The position numbers and the translations under genes were made by a program. A stretch of DNA of 64,000 bases from Tenacibaculum aiptasiae (lineage in GTDB: Bacteria > Bacteroidota > Bacteroidia > Flavobacteriales > Flavobacteriaceae), in contig NZ_WAAU01000012.1 of assembly GCF_008806755.1 (NCBI RefSeq), forward strand, positions 62,220 through 126,219. Direction: 5' to 3'. Positions 53,745 through 62,113 of the stretch are shown here, piece after piece. The first letter of the stretch is position 1; each line of letters opens with the position of its first letter. Under the pieces are notes generated by a model. That model was not told where the DNA came from. It worked only from the letters and a program-made list of their open reading frames with translations, and ran no database searches.

Positions 53745-54439
53745 TGACTTTTCGTAATATATATTTTATCCTTTTTTCAGGTTTAATTTTAACTTCTTGT
53801 GGAGGTGGTAGCAGTGCGGAAGATATTCCACCAGCTGCTCCAACTAAAGCTACATTAGTTTTTCCTGAACAAAATTCTGAATGCAACGAAGGAACTATTA
53901 TTAGTGATACTAAAAGTTCAGTAACGTTTAATTGGTCTGATGCTACAAACACAACTAATTATGAAATCTTTGTAAAAAACTTAGACACTGACGTTACTTC
54001 TACTTATACAAGTAGCGATTCTGAAAAGATTATCACTATTAACAGAGGAACTCCATACTCTTGGTATGTAGTTTCAAAAAATTCAGGTACACAGGTAGCA
54101 CAAAGTGATACATGGAAGTTTTATAATGCAGGTAAACCTGTTTCATCACACGCTCCTTTTCCTGCTGATCTAGTGAGTCCTTCTATGGGAGCTAACTTAT
54201 CTAATAGTACGACCTCAGTAAGTTTAAAATGGACAGGTAGTGATGTTGACAATGATATCAGTAAATACACAATTCAATTAAATATAACAAGCCCCCCTAC
54301 TAGTTCTATAGGTACAGTAACGACAACTTCGTTAGACACAAATGTAAGCTCTAATACGACATACTATTGGAGAGTAATAACTGAAGATTCTAAAGGTAAT
54401 ACATCAACCTCAGAAATATTTCAGTTTAAAGTTAACTAG
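53744..54439 (+). CDS. Lipoprotein with two fibronectin-III-like domains
   Basis: 231 residues. The lipobox is LTSC (Cys about 19), followed by GGGSSAED, a Bacteroidota surface-export-like acidic stretch. Two FN3/SusE-like beta-sandwiches cover about 33-125 and 135-231 (SVTFNWSDATNTTNYEIFV; SVSLKWTGSDVDNDISKYTI, TTYYWRVITEDSKGN). No catalytic motif is seen. It is translationally coupled to the secreted amylase (TAATG) and ends the sus plus-strand operon. A role in retaining the amylase or substrate at the surface is inference. Confidence 0.75.
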   Translation: MTFRNIYFILFSGLILTSCGGGSSAEDIPPAAPTKATLVFPEQNSECNEGTIISDTKSSVTFNWSDATNTTNYEIFVKNLDTDVTSTYTSSDSEKIITINRGTPYSWYVVSKNSGTQVAQSDTWKFYNAGKPVSSHAPFPADLVSPSMGANLSNSTTSVSLKWTGSDVDNDISKYTIQLNITSPPTSSIGTVTTTSLDTNVSSNTTYYWRVITEDSKGNTSTSEIFQFKVN

Positions 54440-54443
54440 AAAA

Positions 54444-54475
54444 AAAGGCATTTACTAAGTAAATGCCTTTTTTAT
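54444..54475 (+). terminator. Terminator of the sus plus-strand operon
   Basis: The 11-bp stem AAAGGCATTTA / TAAATGCCTTT has a 5-nt loop and is followed by TTTTATTT, directly after the lipoprotein stop codon. Confidence 0.88.
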
Positions 54476-54560
54476 TTCCTCTCTTTAGTGGTAAACACTA
54501 GCCCTAACCTATTATTTTTCAAAAAATTAAAAAAGAATAGCATTAATTCAAAAAAAAGTA

Positions 54561-54568
54561 TACATTTG
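54561..54568 (+). promoter_or_regulatory. Candidate -7 box of the thr operon (TACATTTG)
   Basis: An exact TAnnTTTG match. It ends only 5 nt before the ATG of the thr leader peptide, so transcription from it would give a leaderless or nearly leaderless leader-peptide message. No clear -33 TTG was found at the usual distance. Confidence 0.4.
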
Positions 54569-54573
54569 AATCG

Positions 54574-54678
54574 ATGTTAAACAACAAAGGAAATATTAAT
54601 TCTTTACCAGTCGTAAACTTTACGACTTCTTTTGTTGGCACTACTACAATTACTACTATCATTACGGGTACCCTTTAG
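54574..54678 (+). CDS. thrL: thr operon leader peptide
   Basis: A 34-residue open frame starting at ATG. It is rich in the products of the operon: 9 Thr and 5 Ile residues, concentrated in its second half (GTTTITTIITGTL then stop). This is the signature of a threonine/isoleucine attenuation leader, located 104 nt upstream of thrA. The stop codon lies inside the hairpin that is followed by ATTTTTT. Ribosome stalling at Thr codons would block formation of that hairpin and allow thrA transcription. The gene is too short for usual gene calling. Confidence 0.85.
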   Translation: MLNNKGNINSLPVVNFTTSFVGTTTITTIITGTL

Positions 54679-54697
54679 GGGGTTCATTTTTTACATA
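54667..54697 (+). promoter_or_regulatory. thr attenuator hairpin
   Basis: ACCCT pairs with GGGGT (one G-U), and the stem can be extended by an outer G-C across a mismatch. It is followed by CATTTTTT, immediately after and overlapping the leader-peptide stop codon. GGGTACCC just upstream is itself palindromic and offers an alternative pairing. The stem is short, so termination efficiency is uncertain. Confidence 0.6.
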
Positions 54698-54782
54698 TCA
54701 CCTTAGGCTATAGTTATATTTTTGAAAGATTCAAAAAAAGATAACTCACTCAAAATCAATTTATAATTTCACACATTAAACA

Positions 54783-57224
54783 ATGAAAGTTTTAAAATTT
54801 GGTGGATCATCAGTTGCCAATCATCAAAACATCAAAAAGGTTTTACATATTGTAAAACAAGTATCTAAACACGAAAAAGTTGCAGTTATAGTCTCTGCTT
54901 TCGGAAAAACAACCGATAAATTATTAGCAACAGCACAAGTAGCTTTAAAAGATAATAGTACCGTTAATCAATCAATTATAGAATTAGAAGAGTTACATTT
55001 TTCTGTAATTGAAGAATTAATTTCTGAAGAAAAACAACCTAAAATAATTCAAGAAGTTCAGTATTTATTTAACAGGTTAAAAGCTATTTATGAAGGTATT
55101 TTTCTCTTACAAGAGCTTTCTCCTAAAACTCTAGCTAAAGTAGCTAGTTTTGGTGAAAGACTGTCATCTTATATTATTGCCAATGCTGCAAAGGAATTAA
55201 TAAATGCAACATATAAAGATAGTAGAGAACTTATAATTACCAATAGTGATTCTTTAAATGCTCAGGTAAATTTTGAACTAACTAATAAAAATTGTAGTAG
55301 CTTTTTTAAAGAAAACTCTTTTGATGCTGTTATCTTAGGTGGGTTTATAGCTTCCAATGTAAAAAAAGAAACAACAACTCTAGGACGTGGTGGTTCTGAT
55401 TATTCTGCAGCTATTTATGCTGCTGCGCTTAACGCTAATGAACTTCAAATTTGGACAGATGTTAGTGGAATGTATTCAGCAAATCCTAGCATAGTAAAAC
55501 AAGCATTTCCAATTACTCAAATTTCGTATAAAGAAGCAATGGAATTATCGCATTTTGGAGCTAAAGTCTTGTATCCTCCAACTATTCAGCCTGTATTAGA
55601 AAGAGAAATTCCTATTCGAATCAAAAATACATTTGATCCAGAAAATGAAGGAACTCTAATTTCAAAAGAGTCTACCAATCATAAGCCTGTAAAAGGAATT
55701 ACGCATATAGAAAATATAAACCTCTTAACTCTTGAAGGAAGTGGCATGATTGGTATTCCTGGTTTTTCAAAGCGAATGTTCGAAACATTATCGCAACAAA
55801 ATATCAATGTAGTATTTATAACACAAGCTTCTTCTGAGCATTCTATTTGTATTGGAATTTACGAAGAAGACGCTTCACTAGCGAAAGAATCATTAAATGA
55901 AACTTTTTCTTTTGAAATTCGACAGCATAAACTTAATCCAGTTTTAGTTGAAAACAACCTTGCTATTATAGCTTTAGTAGGTGATAAAATGAAAAATCAT
56001 CAAGGTTTGAGTGGACAAATGTTTAGTGCTTTAGGAAAAAATAATGTAAACGTAAGAGCGATTGCACAAGGAGCTTCAGAAAAAAATATTTCAGCTGTTA
56101 TAAATAGTTCAGATGCAAAAAAAGCGCTGAATACATTACATGAACAGTTTTTTGAAGAAAAAGTAAAACAATTAAACCTATTTGTAACGGGTGTTGGAAA
56201 TGTAGGTGAACGATTTTTAGCACAGGTACATCAACAAAAAGAGTTTTTAAAAGAAAACTTAAAATTAAACATTCGAGTAATTGGAGTTTCTAACTCAAGA
56301 AAAATGGTATTTCATGAAGAAGGTATCGATTTATCGAATTGGAAAGAACAGTTAAAAAATGGAGAAGAAAGCTCGATACAATCATTTTTTGAACGTTCAA
56401 AATCTTTCAACCTTCGTAATTCTGTTTTTGTTGATAACACAGCTAATCAATCGGTTTCTGAAGTTTACGAAAACTACCTACGTAATAATATTGCAGTAGT
56501 TACTTGCAATAAAATAGCTTGTGCTTCAGATTTAGAAAATTATAAAAAACTAAAGAAAGTTTCCAATAAGTATAATGCTCCGTTTTTATTTGAAACTAAT
56601 GTTGGTGCTGGACTACCAATTATAGATACTTTAAAAAATTTAATCGCTTCTGGAGATAGAGTTCATAAAATACAAGCTGTTTTATCTGGAACTTTAAATT
56701 TTGTATTCAATAATTTTAATAACAAGAATACTTTTCATGATGTTGTTGCTGATGCACAAGCACAGGGCTATACTGAACCAGACCCAAAAATTGATTTAAG
56801 TGGAATTGATGTTGCTAGAAAAATATTGATTTTAGCTCGTGAAAGTGGTTTTAACTTAGAATTATCAGACATTAAAAACAATGCGTTTTTACCTGAAAAA
56901 AGTTTAAAAACAACCAATAATGATGAATTTTACATTAGTTTAACTGAATATGAAGCTCATTTTCAAAAAATATTCAAAGAAGCTAACGATCAAAATTGTC
57001 GTTTAAAATATGTAGCTGAATTCGAAAATGGTAAAGCTAATGTTGGTTTACAGCATATTCCTTCTGACCATCCTTTTTACAATTTAGAAGGTAGCGATAA
57101 TATTGTGTTATTCTTTACAGATAGATACCCTGTAAATCCATTGCAAATAAAAGGTGCTGGTGCAGGTGCAGATGTAACTGCTTCAGGAATTTTTGCTGAC
57201 GTTATTAGAATAGCTAATAATTAA
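54783..57224 (+). CDS. thrA: Bifunctional aspartokinase / homoserine dehydrogenase
   Basis: 813 residues, as in ThrA. Aspartokinase occupies about 1-290 (KFGGSSVANHQN, TLGRGGSDYSAAIYAAAL, WTDVSGMYSANP). Two ACT regulatory segments (about 310-460) contain LEGSGMIGIPGFSKR and IALVGDKMKNHQGLSG. Homoserine dehydrogenase follows from about 460 (VTGVGNVGERFL NAD site; LSGTLNFVFN; AQAQGYTEPDPKIDLSGIDVARK). It catalyses the first and third steps from aspartate to threonine in the cytoplasm, and feedback by threonine is usual for this fusion. It is first in the operon with a methyltransferase, thrB and thrC. Confidence 0.97.
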   Translation: MKVLKFGGSSVANHQNIKKVLHIVKQVSKHEKVAVIVSAFGKTTDKLLATAQVALKDNSTVNQSIIELEELHFSVIEELISEEKQPKIIQEVQYLFNRLKAIYEGIFLLQELSPKTLAKVASFGERLSSYIIANAAKELINATYKDSRELIITNSDSLNAQVNFELTNKNCSSFFKENSFDAVILGGFIASNVKKETTTLGRGGSDYSAAIYAAALNANELQIWTDVSGMYSANPSIVKQAFPITQISYKEAMELSHFGAKVLYPPTIQPVLEREIPIRIKNTFDPENEGTLISKESTNHKPVKGITHIENINLLTLEGSGMIGIPGFSKRMFETLSQQNINVVFITQASSEHSICIGIYEEDASLAKESLNETFSFEIRQHKLNPVLVENNLAIIALVGDKMKNHQGLSGQMFSALGKNNVNVRAIAQGASEKNISAVINSSDAKKALNTLHEQFFEEKVKQLNLFVTGVGNVGERFLAQVHQQKEFLKENLKLNIRVIGVSNSRKMVFHEEGIDLSNWKEQLKNGEESSIQSFFERSKSFNLRNSVFVDNTANQSVSEVYENYLRNNIAVVTCNKIACASDLENYKKLKKVSNKYNAPFLFETNVGAGLPIIDTLKNLIASGDRVHKIQAVLSGTLNFVFNNFNNKNTFHDVVADAQAQGYTEPDPKIDLSGIDVARKILILARESGFNLELSDIKNNAFLPEKSLKTTNNDEFYISLTEYEAHFQKIFKEANDQNCRLKYVAEFENGKANVGLQHIPSDHPFYNLEGSDNIVLFFTDRYPVNPLQIKGAGAGADVTASGIFADVIRIANN

Positions 57225-57230
57225 AATTGA

Positions 57231-57869
57231 ATGGTGAATAAGTATCAACATATCATAGAAACTTATAATAAGGTATCACAGCAATACCATGATAAATTTA
57301 TGGAAGCAACTATATATCATCATAGTTACGATAGGCTTTTAAAACATTGTAAAAATGACCATAAAACAATCTTAGATGTTGCCTGTGGTCCTGGAAATAT
57401 TACTAAGTATTTACTTAATAAAAGGAGTGATTTTAAAATTCTAGGGATAGATGCCGCAGAAAATATGATTCAATTAGCAAAAGGACATGTTAAAGATGCT
57501 AGTTTTAAAGTTGAAGACTGTAGAAACATTAAATACTTAAATCAAAAATTTGATCTTATTATTTTCGGTTTCTGTTTTCCATATATCTCAAAAGAAGATT
57601 GTATCCGATTAATTGAAGATGCTTATACTATCTTAAATGAAAATGGATTACTTTATATAAGCACAATGATAGGTGATTATAATACTGACTCTGGATATAG
57701 AACCAGTTCAGATGGAAAAAATAGCTTATTTATTCACTACCATAATCAAGAATATTTAGTTGATGCTTTACAAAACAACAAGTTTCAACTATTAGAAAAT
57801 TACACAAAAAAATATCAAGAAGGTAGTACTATTGGTGATACCGACTTATTTTTAATTGCAAAAAAATGA
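57231..57869 (+). CDS. Class I SAM-dependent methyltransferase inside the thr operon
   Basis: 212 residues. The AdoMet-binding motif is ILDVACGPGNITKYLL (about residues 44-59). The acidic loop is LGIDAAENMIQLAKG, motif II is the EDCRNI region, and FDLIIFGFCFPYIS is the post-II strand. The substrate is not identifiable; the small size and lack of an extra domain suggest a small-molecule methyltransferase. It lies 6 nt after thrA and overlaps thrB by 4 nt (ATGA), so it is translationally linked to threonine biosynthesis genes. Confidence 0.85.
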   Translation: MVNKYQHIIETYNKVSQQYHDKFMEATIYHHSYDRLLKHCKNDHKTILDVACGPGNITKYLLNKRSDFKILGIDAAENMIQLAKGHVKDASFKVEDCRNIKYLNQKFDLIIFGFCFPYISKEDCIRLIEDAYTILNENGLLYISTMIGDYNTDSGYRTSSDGKNSLFIHYHNQEYLVDALQNNKFQLLENYTKKYQEGSTIGDTDLFLIAKK

Positions 57870-58798
57870 ACTATATAAAAATATTTGCTCCAGCAACAGT
57901 TGCTAATGTTTCTTGCGGATTTGACTCTATGGGATTTGCCGTAGATACTATTGGCGACGAAATGACTTTTACAAAAACTGTAGAAAAAGGAGTTAAAATA
58001 ACACAAATAACTGGCGCTAAAGGTTTGTCTTTAAACCCAAAAGAAAATGCGGCAGGAGTAGTTGCTTTAGCTATGCTTAAAGAACATTCAGTAGACTTTG
58101 GTATAGAGATTACTATGCATAAGGGATATTCACCTGGAAGTGGATTAGGAAGTAGCGCCGCTAGTTCTGGAGGTGCTGCTTTTGGTGTAAATGAATTATT
58201 AGGAAAGCCATTTTCTAGCTTAGAGCTTACAAAATTTGCAATGTTAGGTGAAAAAGCTGCCTGTGGGACTCCTATAGCTGATAATGTAGGTGCTGCTATT
58301 TTTGGAGGTTTTGTCTTAATAAGAAGTTATGAACCTCTAGACATTATAAAGCTGCCTGTTCCTAATGAATTACAATTAGTTGCTATACATCCACAAATAG
58401 AAGTAAAAACTAAGGACGCTAGAGATGTATTACCTCAAAAAGTATCTTTAAAAGATGCTACTACTCAATGGGCCAATGTTGGTGGTCTTGTAAGTGGATT
58501 GTATACAAGTAATTATCAAGTAATAGCCAATTCATTAACTGATGTTATTGTAGAACCAGCTAGAAAGCATTTAATTCCTCATTTTGATTTAGTTAAAAAT
58601 GAAGCTATCAAAGCAGGTGCATTAGGAGCAGGAATATCTGGTTCTGGCCCTACAATTTTTGCATTATGTAAAGGTGAAAAAACAACTAAAAATGTATATG
58701 AAGCTATACAAAATGCATACAGTGATAAAAACATTGATTTTAACCTTTTTACATCTAAAATAAATACGCAAGGAGTTAAAATATTAGAGACAAAATAA
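57866..58798 (+). CDS. thrB: Homoserine kinase
   Basis: 310-residue GHMP kinase. The N-terminal FAPATVANVSCGFDSMGFA is typical of ThrB. The ATP loop SPGSGLGSSAASSGGAAFG and the C-terminal GAGISGSGPTIFAL motif are present. It phosphorylates homoserine in the cytoplasm. Its start codon overlaps the methyltransferase stop, and thrC follows after 12 nt. Confidence 0.96.
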   Translation: MNYIKIFAPATVANVSCGFDSMGFAVDTIGDEMTFTKTVEKGVKITQITGAKGLSLNPKENAAGVVALAMLKEHSVDFGIEITMHKGYSPGSGLGSSAASSGGAAFGVNELLGKPFSSLELTKFAMLGEKAACGTPIADNVGAAIFGGFVLIRSYEPLDIIKLPVPNELQLVAIHPQIEVKTKDARDVLPQKVSLKDATTQWANVGGLVSGLYTSNYQVIANSLTDVIVEPARKHLIPHFDLVKNEAIKAGALGAGISGSGPTIFALCKGEKTTKNVYEAIQNAYSDKNIDFNLFTSKINTQGVKILETK

Positions 58799-58810
58799 AC
58801 ACAACACAAA

Positions 58811-60097
58811 ATGAAATATTACAGTTTAAATAAAAAATCACCAAAAGTTAGTTTTCAAGAAGCTGTTGTAAACGGATTAGCTCCTGATAGAGGTTTATAT
58901 TTTCCAGAAAATATTACTCCTTTAGACAAAGACTTTATTGAAAATATTGGAGAATATTCTAATGAAGAAATTGCATATAAAGCTATTCAACAATTTGTAG
59001 GAGATGAAATACCTACCGAAACTTTACAAGAAATAATTAAAGAGACATTGTCTTTTGATTTTCCTGTTGTTTCAATTGAAGAAAATATTGGAACCTTAGA
59101 ATTATTTCATGGTCCTACCATGGCTTTTAAAGACGTAGGAGCTCGTTTTATGGCACGTTGCTTAGGATATTTTAATAGAAACAACAACAATAAAGTAACT
59201 GTTTTAGTAGCTACTTCTGGCGACACTGGAGGTGCTGTTGCTCATGGCTTTCTAGGGGTAAAAGGTGTAGAAGTAGTTATACTCTACCCTAGCGGAAAAG
59301 TAAGTGATATTCAAGAAAAACAATTAACTACTTTAGGACAAAACATTACAGCTTTAGAAGTTAATGGAGTATTTGATGACTGTCAAGATATGGTAAAAAC
59401 TGCTTTTCTAGATTCAGAAATAAATCGTGTTTTAACCTCAGCTAACTCAATTAACATTGCTCGTTGGTTACCTCAAATGTTTTATTTTTTCTTTGCTTAC
59501 AAACAGATCTATAAACAGCAAAAAGATGTTGTATTCTCTGTTCCTAGTGGAAACTTTGGAAACATTTGTGCTGGTATTATGGCTCAAAAATTAGGACTTC
59601 CAATCAAACATTTTGTAGCGGCTACGAATGTAAATAATACTGTTCCTAACTTTTTAAAAGACGGAAATTATAATCCAAAACCATCAATAGCTACAATTTC
59701 TAATGCTATGGATGTTGGAAACCCTAGTAACTTTATACGTATTCAAGAATTGTTCAATAATGATTTAAATGCTTTAAAAAGTACTTTTTCGTCTTATTCT
59801 TTTACAGATGAAGAAACACGTAGTGCAATGAAAGTAATACACAAAAAAAGTAATTATATTGCCGATCCTCATGGAGCTGTTGGGTACTTAGGTGCTAAAG
59901 AATATCAAAAAGAAAATCCAAATTCTATAAGTTTATTTTTAGAAACAGCACACCCAGTAAAGTTTTTAGATGTAGTAGAAAACACATTAGACATTCAAGT
60001 AACTATTCCTGAACAAATTCAATCGATTATGCATCAAAAGAAGAGTGCTATAGCCATAAACTCATATGAAGATTTAAAAACTTTTCTTAATTCTTAA
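58811..60097 (+). CDS. thrC: Threonine synthase
   Basis: 428 residues, the fold-type II PLP enzyme of the threonine pathway. The PLP-binding Lys107 lies in TMAFKDVGARFMAR. The phosphate-binding loop SGDTGGAVAHG, SANSINIARWLPQ and VPSGNFGNICAG are family signatures. It converts O-phosphohomoserine to threonine. It is the last gene of the operon, closed by a strong terminator. Confidence 0.97.
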   Translation: MKYYSLNKKSPKVSFQEAVVNGLAPDRGLYFPENITPLDKDFIENIGEYSNEEIAYKAIQQFVGDEIPTETLQEIIKETLSFDFPVVSIEENIGTLELFHGPTMAFKDVGARFMARCLGYFNRNNNNKVTVLVATSGDTGGAVAHGFLGVKGVEVVILYPSGKVSDIQEKQLTTLGQNITALEVNGVFDDCQDMVKTAFLDSEINRVLTSANSINIARWLPQMFYFFFAYKQIYKQQKDVVFSVPSGNFGNICAGIMAQKLGLPIKHFVAATNVNNTVPNFLKDGNYNPKPSIATISNAMDVGNPSNFIRIQELFNNDLNALKSTFSSYSFTDEETRSAMKVIHKKSNYIADPHGAVGYLGAKEYQKENPNSISLFLETAHPVKFLDVVENTLDIQVTIPEQIQSIMHQKKSAIAINSYEDLKTFLNS

Positions 60098-60100
60098 AAT

Positions 60101-60131
60101 AAAAAAGCCTCAAAATATTGAGGCTTTTTTT
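60101..60131. terminator. Bidirectional terminator between thrC and the LytTR regulator
   Basis: The stem AAAAAAGCCTCAA / TGAGGCTTTTTT, with a loop of about 5 nt, lies between the convergent genes. A- and T-runs on both sides let it work in both directions. Confidence 0.88.
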
Positions 60132-60828
60132 AATATTTTAATCTTTCTAAAGTATGCTTTTTATATAGATCTCCAATTGGAATTTCTATAGAATCTATTT
60201 CAATATCCTGTTTGGTATAGGCTGTTACTTTTTCTGAGTTTATAATATACGATCTATGTGCTCTTATAAATCTATTATCTAATTTATCTTCAAAAGCGGA
60301 AATTCCATGTTTTATAATAATTTTCGACTTCTCAGTATGAATTTTAATATAATCTTTTATACTCTCTATATATAAGATATCACTTAATTGTACTTTAATA
60401 TTTTTTTTATTACTCTGCACAAAAATATGTGTCGATTCTTGTGTAGTTTTATCTTTTTCTTTTAAAACGATCTGTGTATCTAAAAACTTCTCAATTGCTT
60501 TAAAAAATCGGTTAAAAACTATTGGTTTTAATAAATAGTCAATCACATTTAACTCATAGCTTTCAATTGCATATTCTCTATGTGCCGTTGTAAATATTAC
60601 TTTTGGTTTATTAACTAAGTTTTTTAAAAAATCTGTTCCTTTCAATAAAGGCATTTCAATATCTAAAAACATTAAATCAACAGTCTCATTTTTTAAAACA
60701 CTATTTGCTTCAATTGCAGAAGCACAAATTGCCGCAATTTCAAAATCTGGTAATTGACTTAAGTGTGTAGCAATTAATTCTCTTGCTAACTCTTCATCAT
60801 CAACAATTATGCATCTATATTTTTTCAT
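60130..60828 (-). CDS. LytTR-family response regulator (partner of LytS-like kinase)
   Basis: 232 residues. The receiver domain (about 1-118) has VDDEELA at 9-15, phospho-acceptor Asp56 in FLDIEMP and LLKPIVF. The LytTR domain (about 135-232) contains ILYIESIKDYIKIHT and FIRAHRSYIINSEKV. It is a paralogue of the regulator at the end of the H-NOX cassette. Its start overlaps the kinase gene by 14 nt, so the pair is co-translated. A single copy of the TAGAC-type repeat is found upstream of this operon. Confidence 0.93.
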   Translation of the reverse strand: MKKYRCIIVDDEELARELIATHLSQLPDFEIAAICASAIEANSVLKNETVDLMFLDIEMPLLKGTDFLKNLVNKPKVIFTTAHREYAIESYELNVIDYLLKPIVFNRFFKAIEKFLDTQIVLKEKDKTTQESTHIFVQSNKKNIKVQLSDILYIESIKDYIKIHTEKSKIIIKHGISAFEDKLDNRFIRAHRSYIINSEKVTAYTKQDIEIDSIEIPIGDLYKKHTLERLKY

Positions 60829-61861
60829 TTAACTTAAGTATTAATTCCAAACTATAGTCCTTATTTGTTTCATTAACCTCTAAAGAATAAGCACCTAAAT
60901 ATAAAAAATCTAATTGTTTGGTAATATTTTCCATTCCAATTGATTTTCTCTTTTTATTACTATTGTATAAACTTGGTTTAGTATTTTTTAGTTTAAACTT
61001 TATTTCGGCTTCCGATGCTACTATAGTTAAAGTTATAAAGCCTTTGTCAATTTCTTGGCTTATACCATGCTTAAATGCATTTTCTACAAAGGTTAATAAT
61101 ATTAGGGGAGCAATTTTTACATCACTTTTAATTTGTTTTTCAAAATTGACCTCTACCCTATTTCCATATCTTACTTTTTCTAAAGCAATATAATTTTCTA
61201 ATAATTCTATTTCTTTATCTAAAGAAACATAATTGTCTTTACATTGATATAAAATGTAATCTAATATCTCCGAAAGTTTAGCTATTACTTCAGGAGTTTT
61301 ATCAGATTTCTTTAAAGCTAAAGCATATAAATTATTTAATGTATTGAATAAAAAATGAGGATTTAATTGATTCTTCAACAAATTAAGTTCTGTCGTTTTC
61401 TTTTGCTCTTTCAACATTATAAGATCCTTTTGATCTCTATAATACTTTATCGCTATAAATATAACTGTTGGAAAAAGTACCCATGTAATATTCCTTATGA
61501 ATACAATAATCGAAACCATTCTATCTTTTAAAATATAAGGAGGCATTCTCTTATAGATTTCAGGGTAATTACTAGCAAAATAATAAACTCTGACTACTCC
61601 ATATAATGACTGAATTAAATATATGGCTATCAGACTTAGTAACACAAAAAGGAATTGCTTTTTTTTATTTAAAAATGTAGGAATTAAATAATAAACTATT
61701 GTAACACATAATAAAAACTGCAAAAAGACCTTAAACCCTATGTAAGTTATAATATAAGTCTTATCGTGTTCTCTATACCAATACGAACTAAGTAAGTATA
61801 GAAACATAATACCCCAAAAAATTGAATTTCTAATAATATTTTTTGACAGAATATTCTTCAT
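60815..61861 (-). CDS. LytS-type membrane histidine kinase
   Basis: 348 residues. Four membrane segments lie near 13-28, 40-60, 68-93 and 114-140. The short LytS-type kinase core has phospho-acceptor His169 in LNPHFLFNTLNNL, followed by a reduced ATPase domain (FVENAFKHGIS, IGMENITKQLDFLY). There is no separate periplasmic sensor domain, so the signal is probably sensed in or near the membrane. It is coupled to the following LytTR gene. Confidence 0.93.
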   Translation of the reverse strand: MKNILSKNIIRNSIFWGIMFLYLLSSYWYREHDKTYIITYIGFKVFLQFLLCVTIVYYLIPTFLNKKKQFLFVLLSLIAIYLIQSLYGVVRVYYFASNYPEIYKRMPPYILKDRMVSIIVFIRNITWVLFPTVIFIAIKYYRDQKDLIMLKEQKKTTELNLLKNQLNPHFLFNTLNNLYALALKKSDKTPEVIAKLSEILDYILYQCKDNYVSLDKEIELLENYIALEKVRYGNRVEVNFEKQIKSDVKIAPLILLTFVENAFKHGISQEIDKGFITLTIVASEAEIKFKLKNTKPSLYNSNKKRKSIGMENITKQLDFLYLGAYSLEVNETNKDYSLELILKLNEKI

Positions 61862-61908
61862 TTATATTAAATACAAGCTTTTCTTTCTTAGAATAATTGC
61901 TAAATAAA

Positions 61909-61916
61909 CAAATCTA
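61909..61916 (-). promoter_or_regulatory. -7 box (TAGATTTG) of the LytS operon
   Basis: An exact TAnnTTTG match on the minus strand, about 48 nt before the start codon. The TAGACAAATCT box begins 30 bp further upstream, the same spacing as at the REC-GT2 and STAS operons. Confidence 0.55.
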
Positions 61917-61938
61917 ATAAGAATATTGTTTTATGGTG

Positions 61939-62057
61939 TTTTTTGTAGACAAATCTTAATTACAAGAAGTCCAAACCCAAGTTACAGACAATAAATCTGT
62001 TTTATCTGGAAGAATTTACTCTCATTCTTCTCTTTGTATTTGTATGTCTACAAAAAA
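61939..62057. other. 119-nt element bounded by 13-bp inverted repeats with two inner hairpins
   Basis: The arms are TTTTTTGTAGACA (61939-61951) and TGTCTACAAAAAA (62045-62057), perfect inverted repeats. Inside, ACAGA / TCTGT (61984-62000) and GAAGAAT / ATTCTTC (62009-62030) form two further stems, so a multi-branched fold is possible. Each outer arm also contains the TAGAC box seen elsewhere, oriented toward the gene on its own side. It lies between the divergent LytS operon and the orphan secreted protein. It could be a pair of regulatory sites, a structured RNA or a small non-autonomous element; I cannot decide between these. Confidence 0.4.
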
Positions 62058-62113
62058 ATATAGCTCTTGTATTTCAAATAAATTGCATCGATATCAAATT
62101 ATAGAAGCATATT

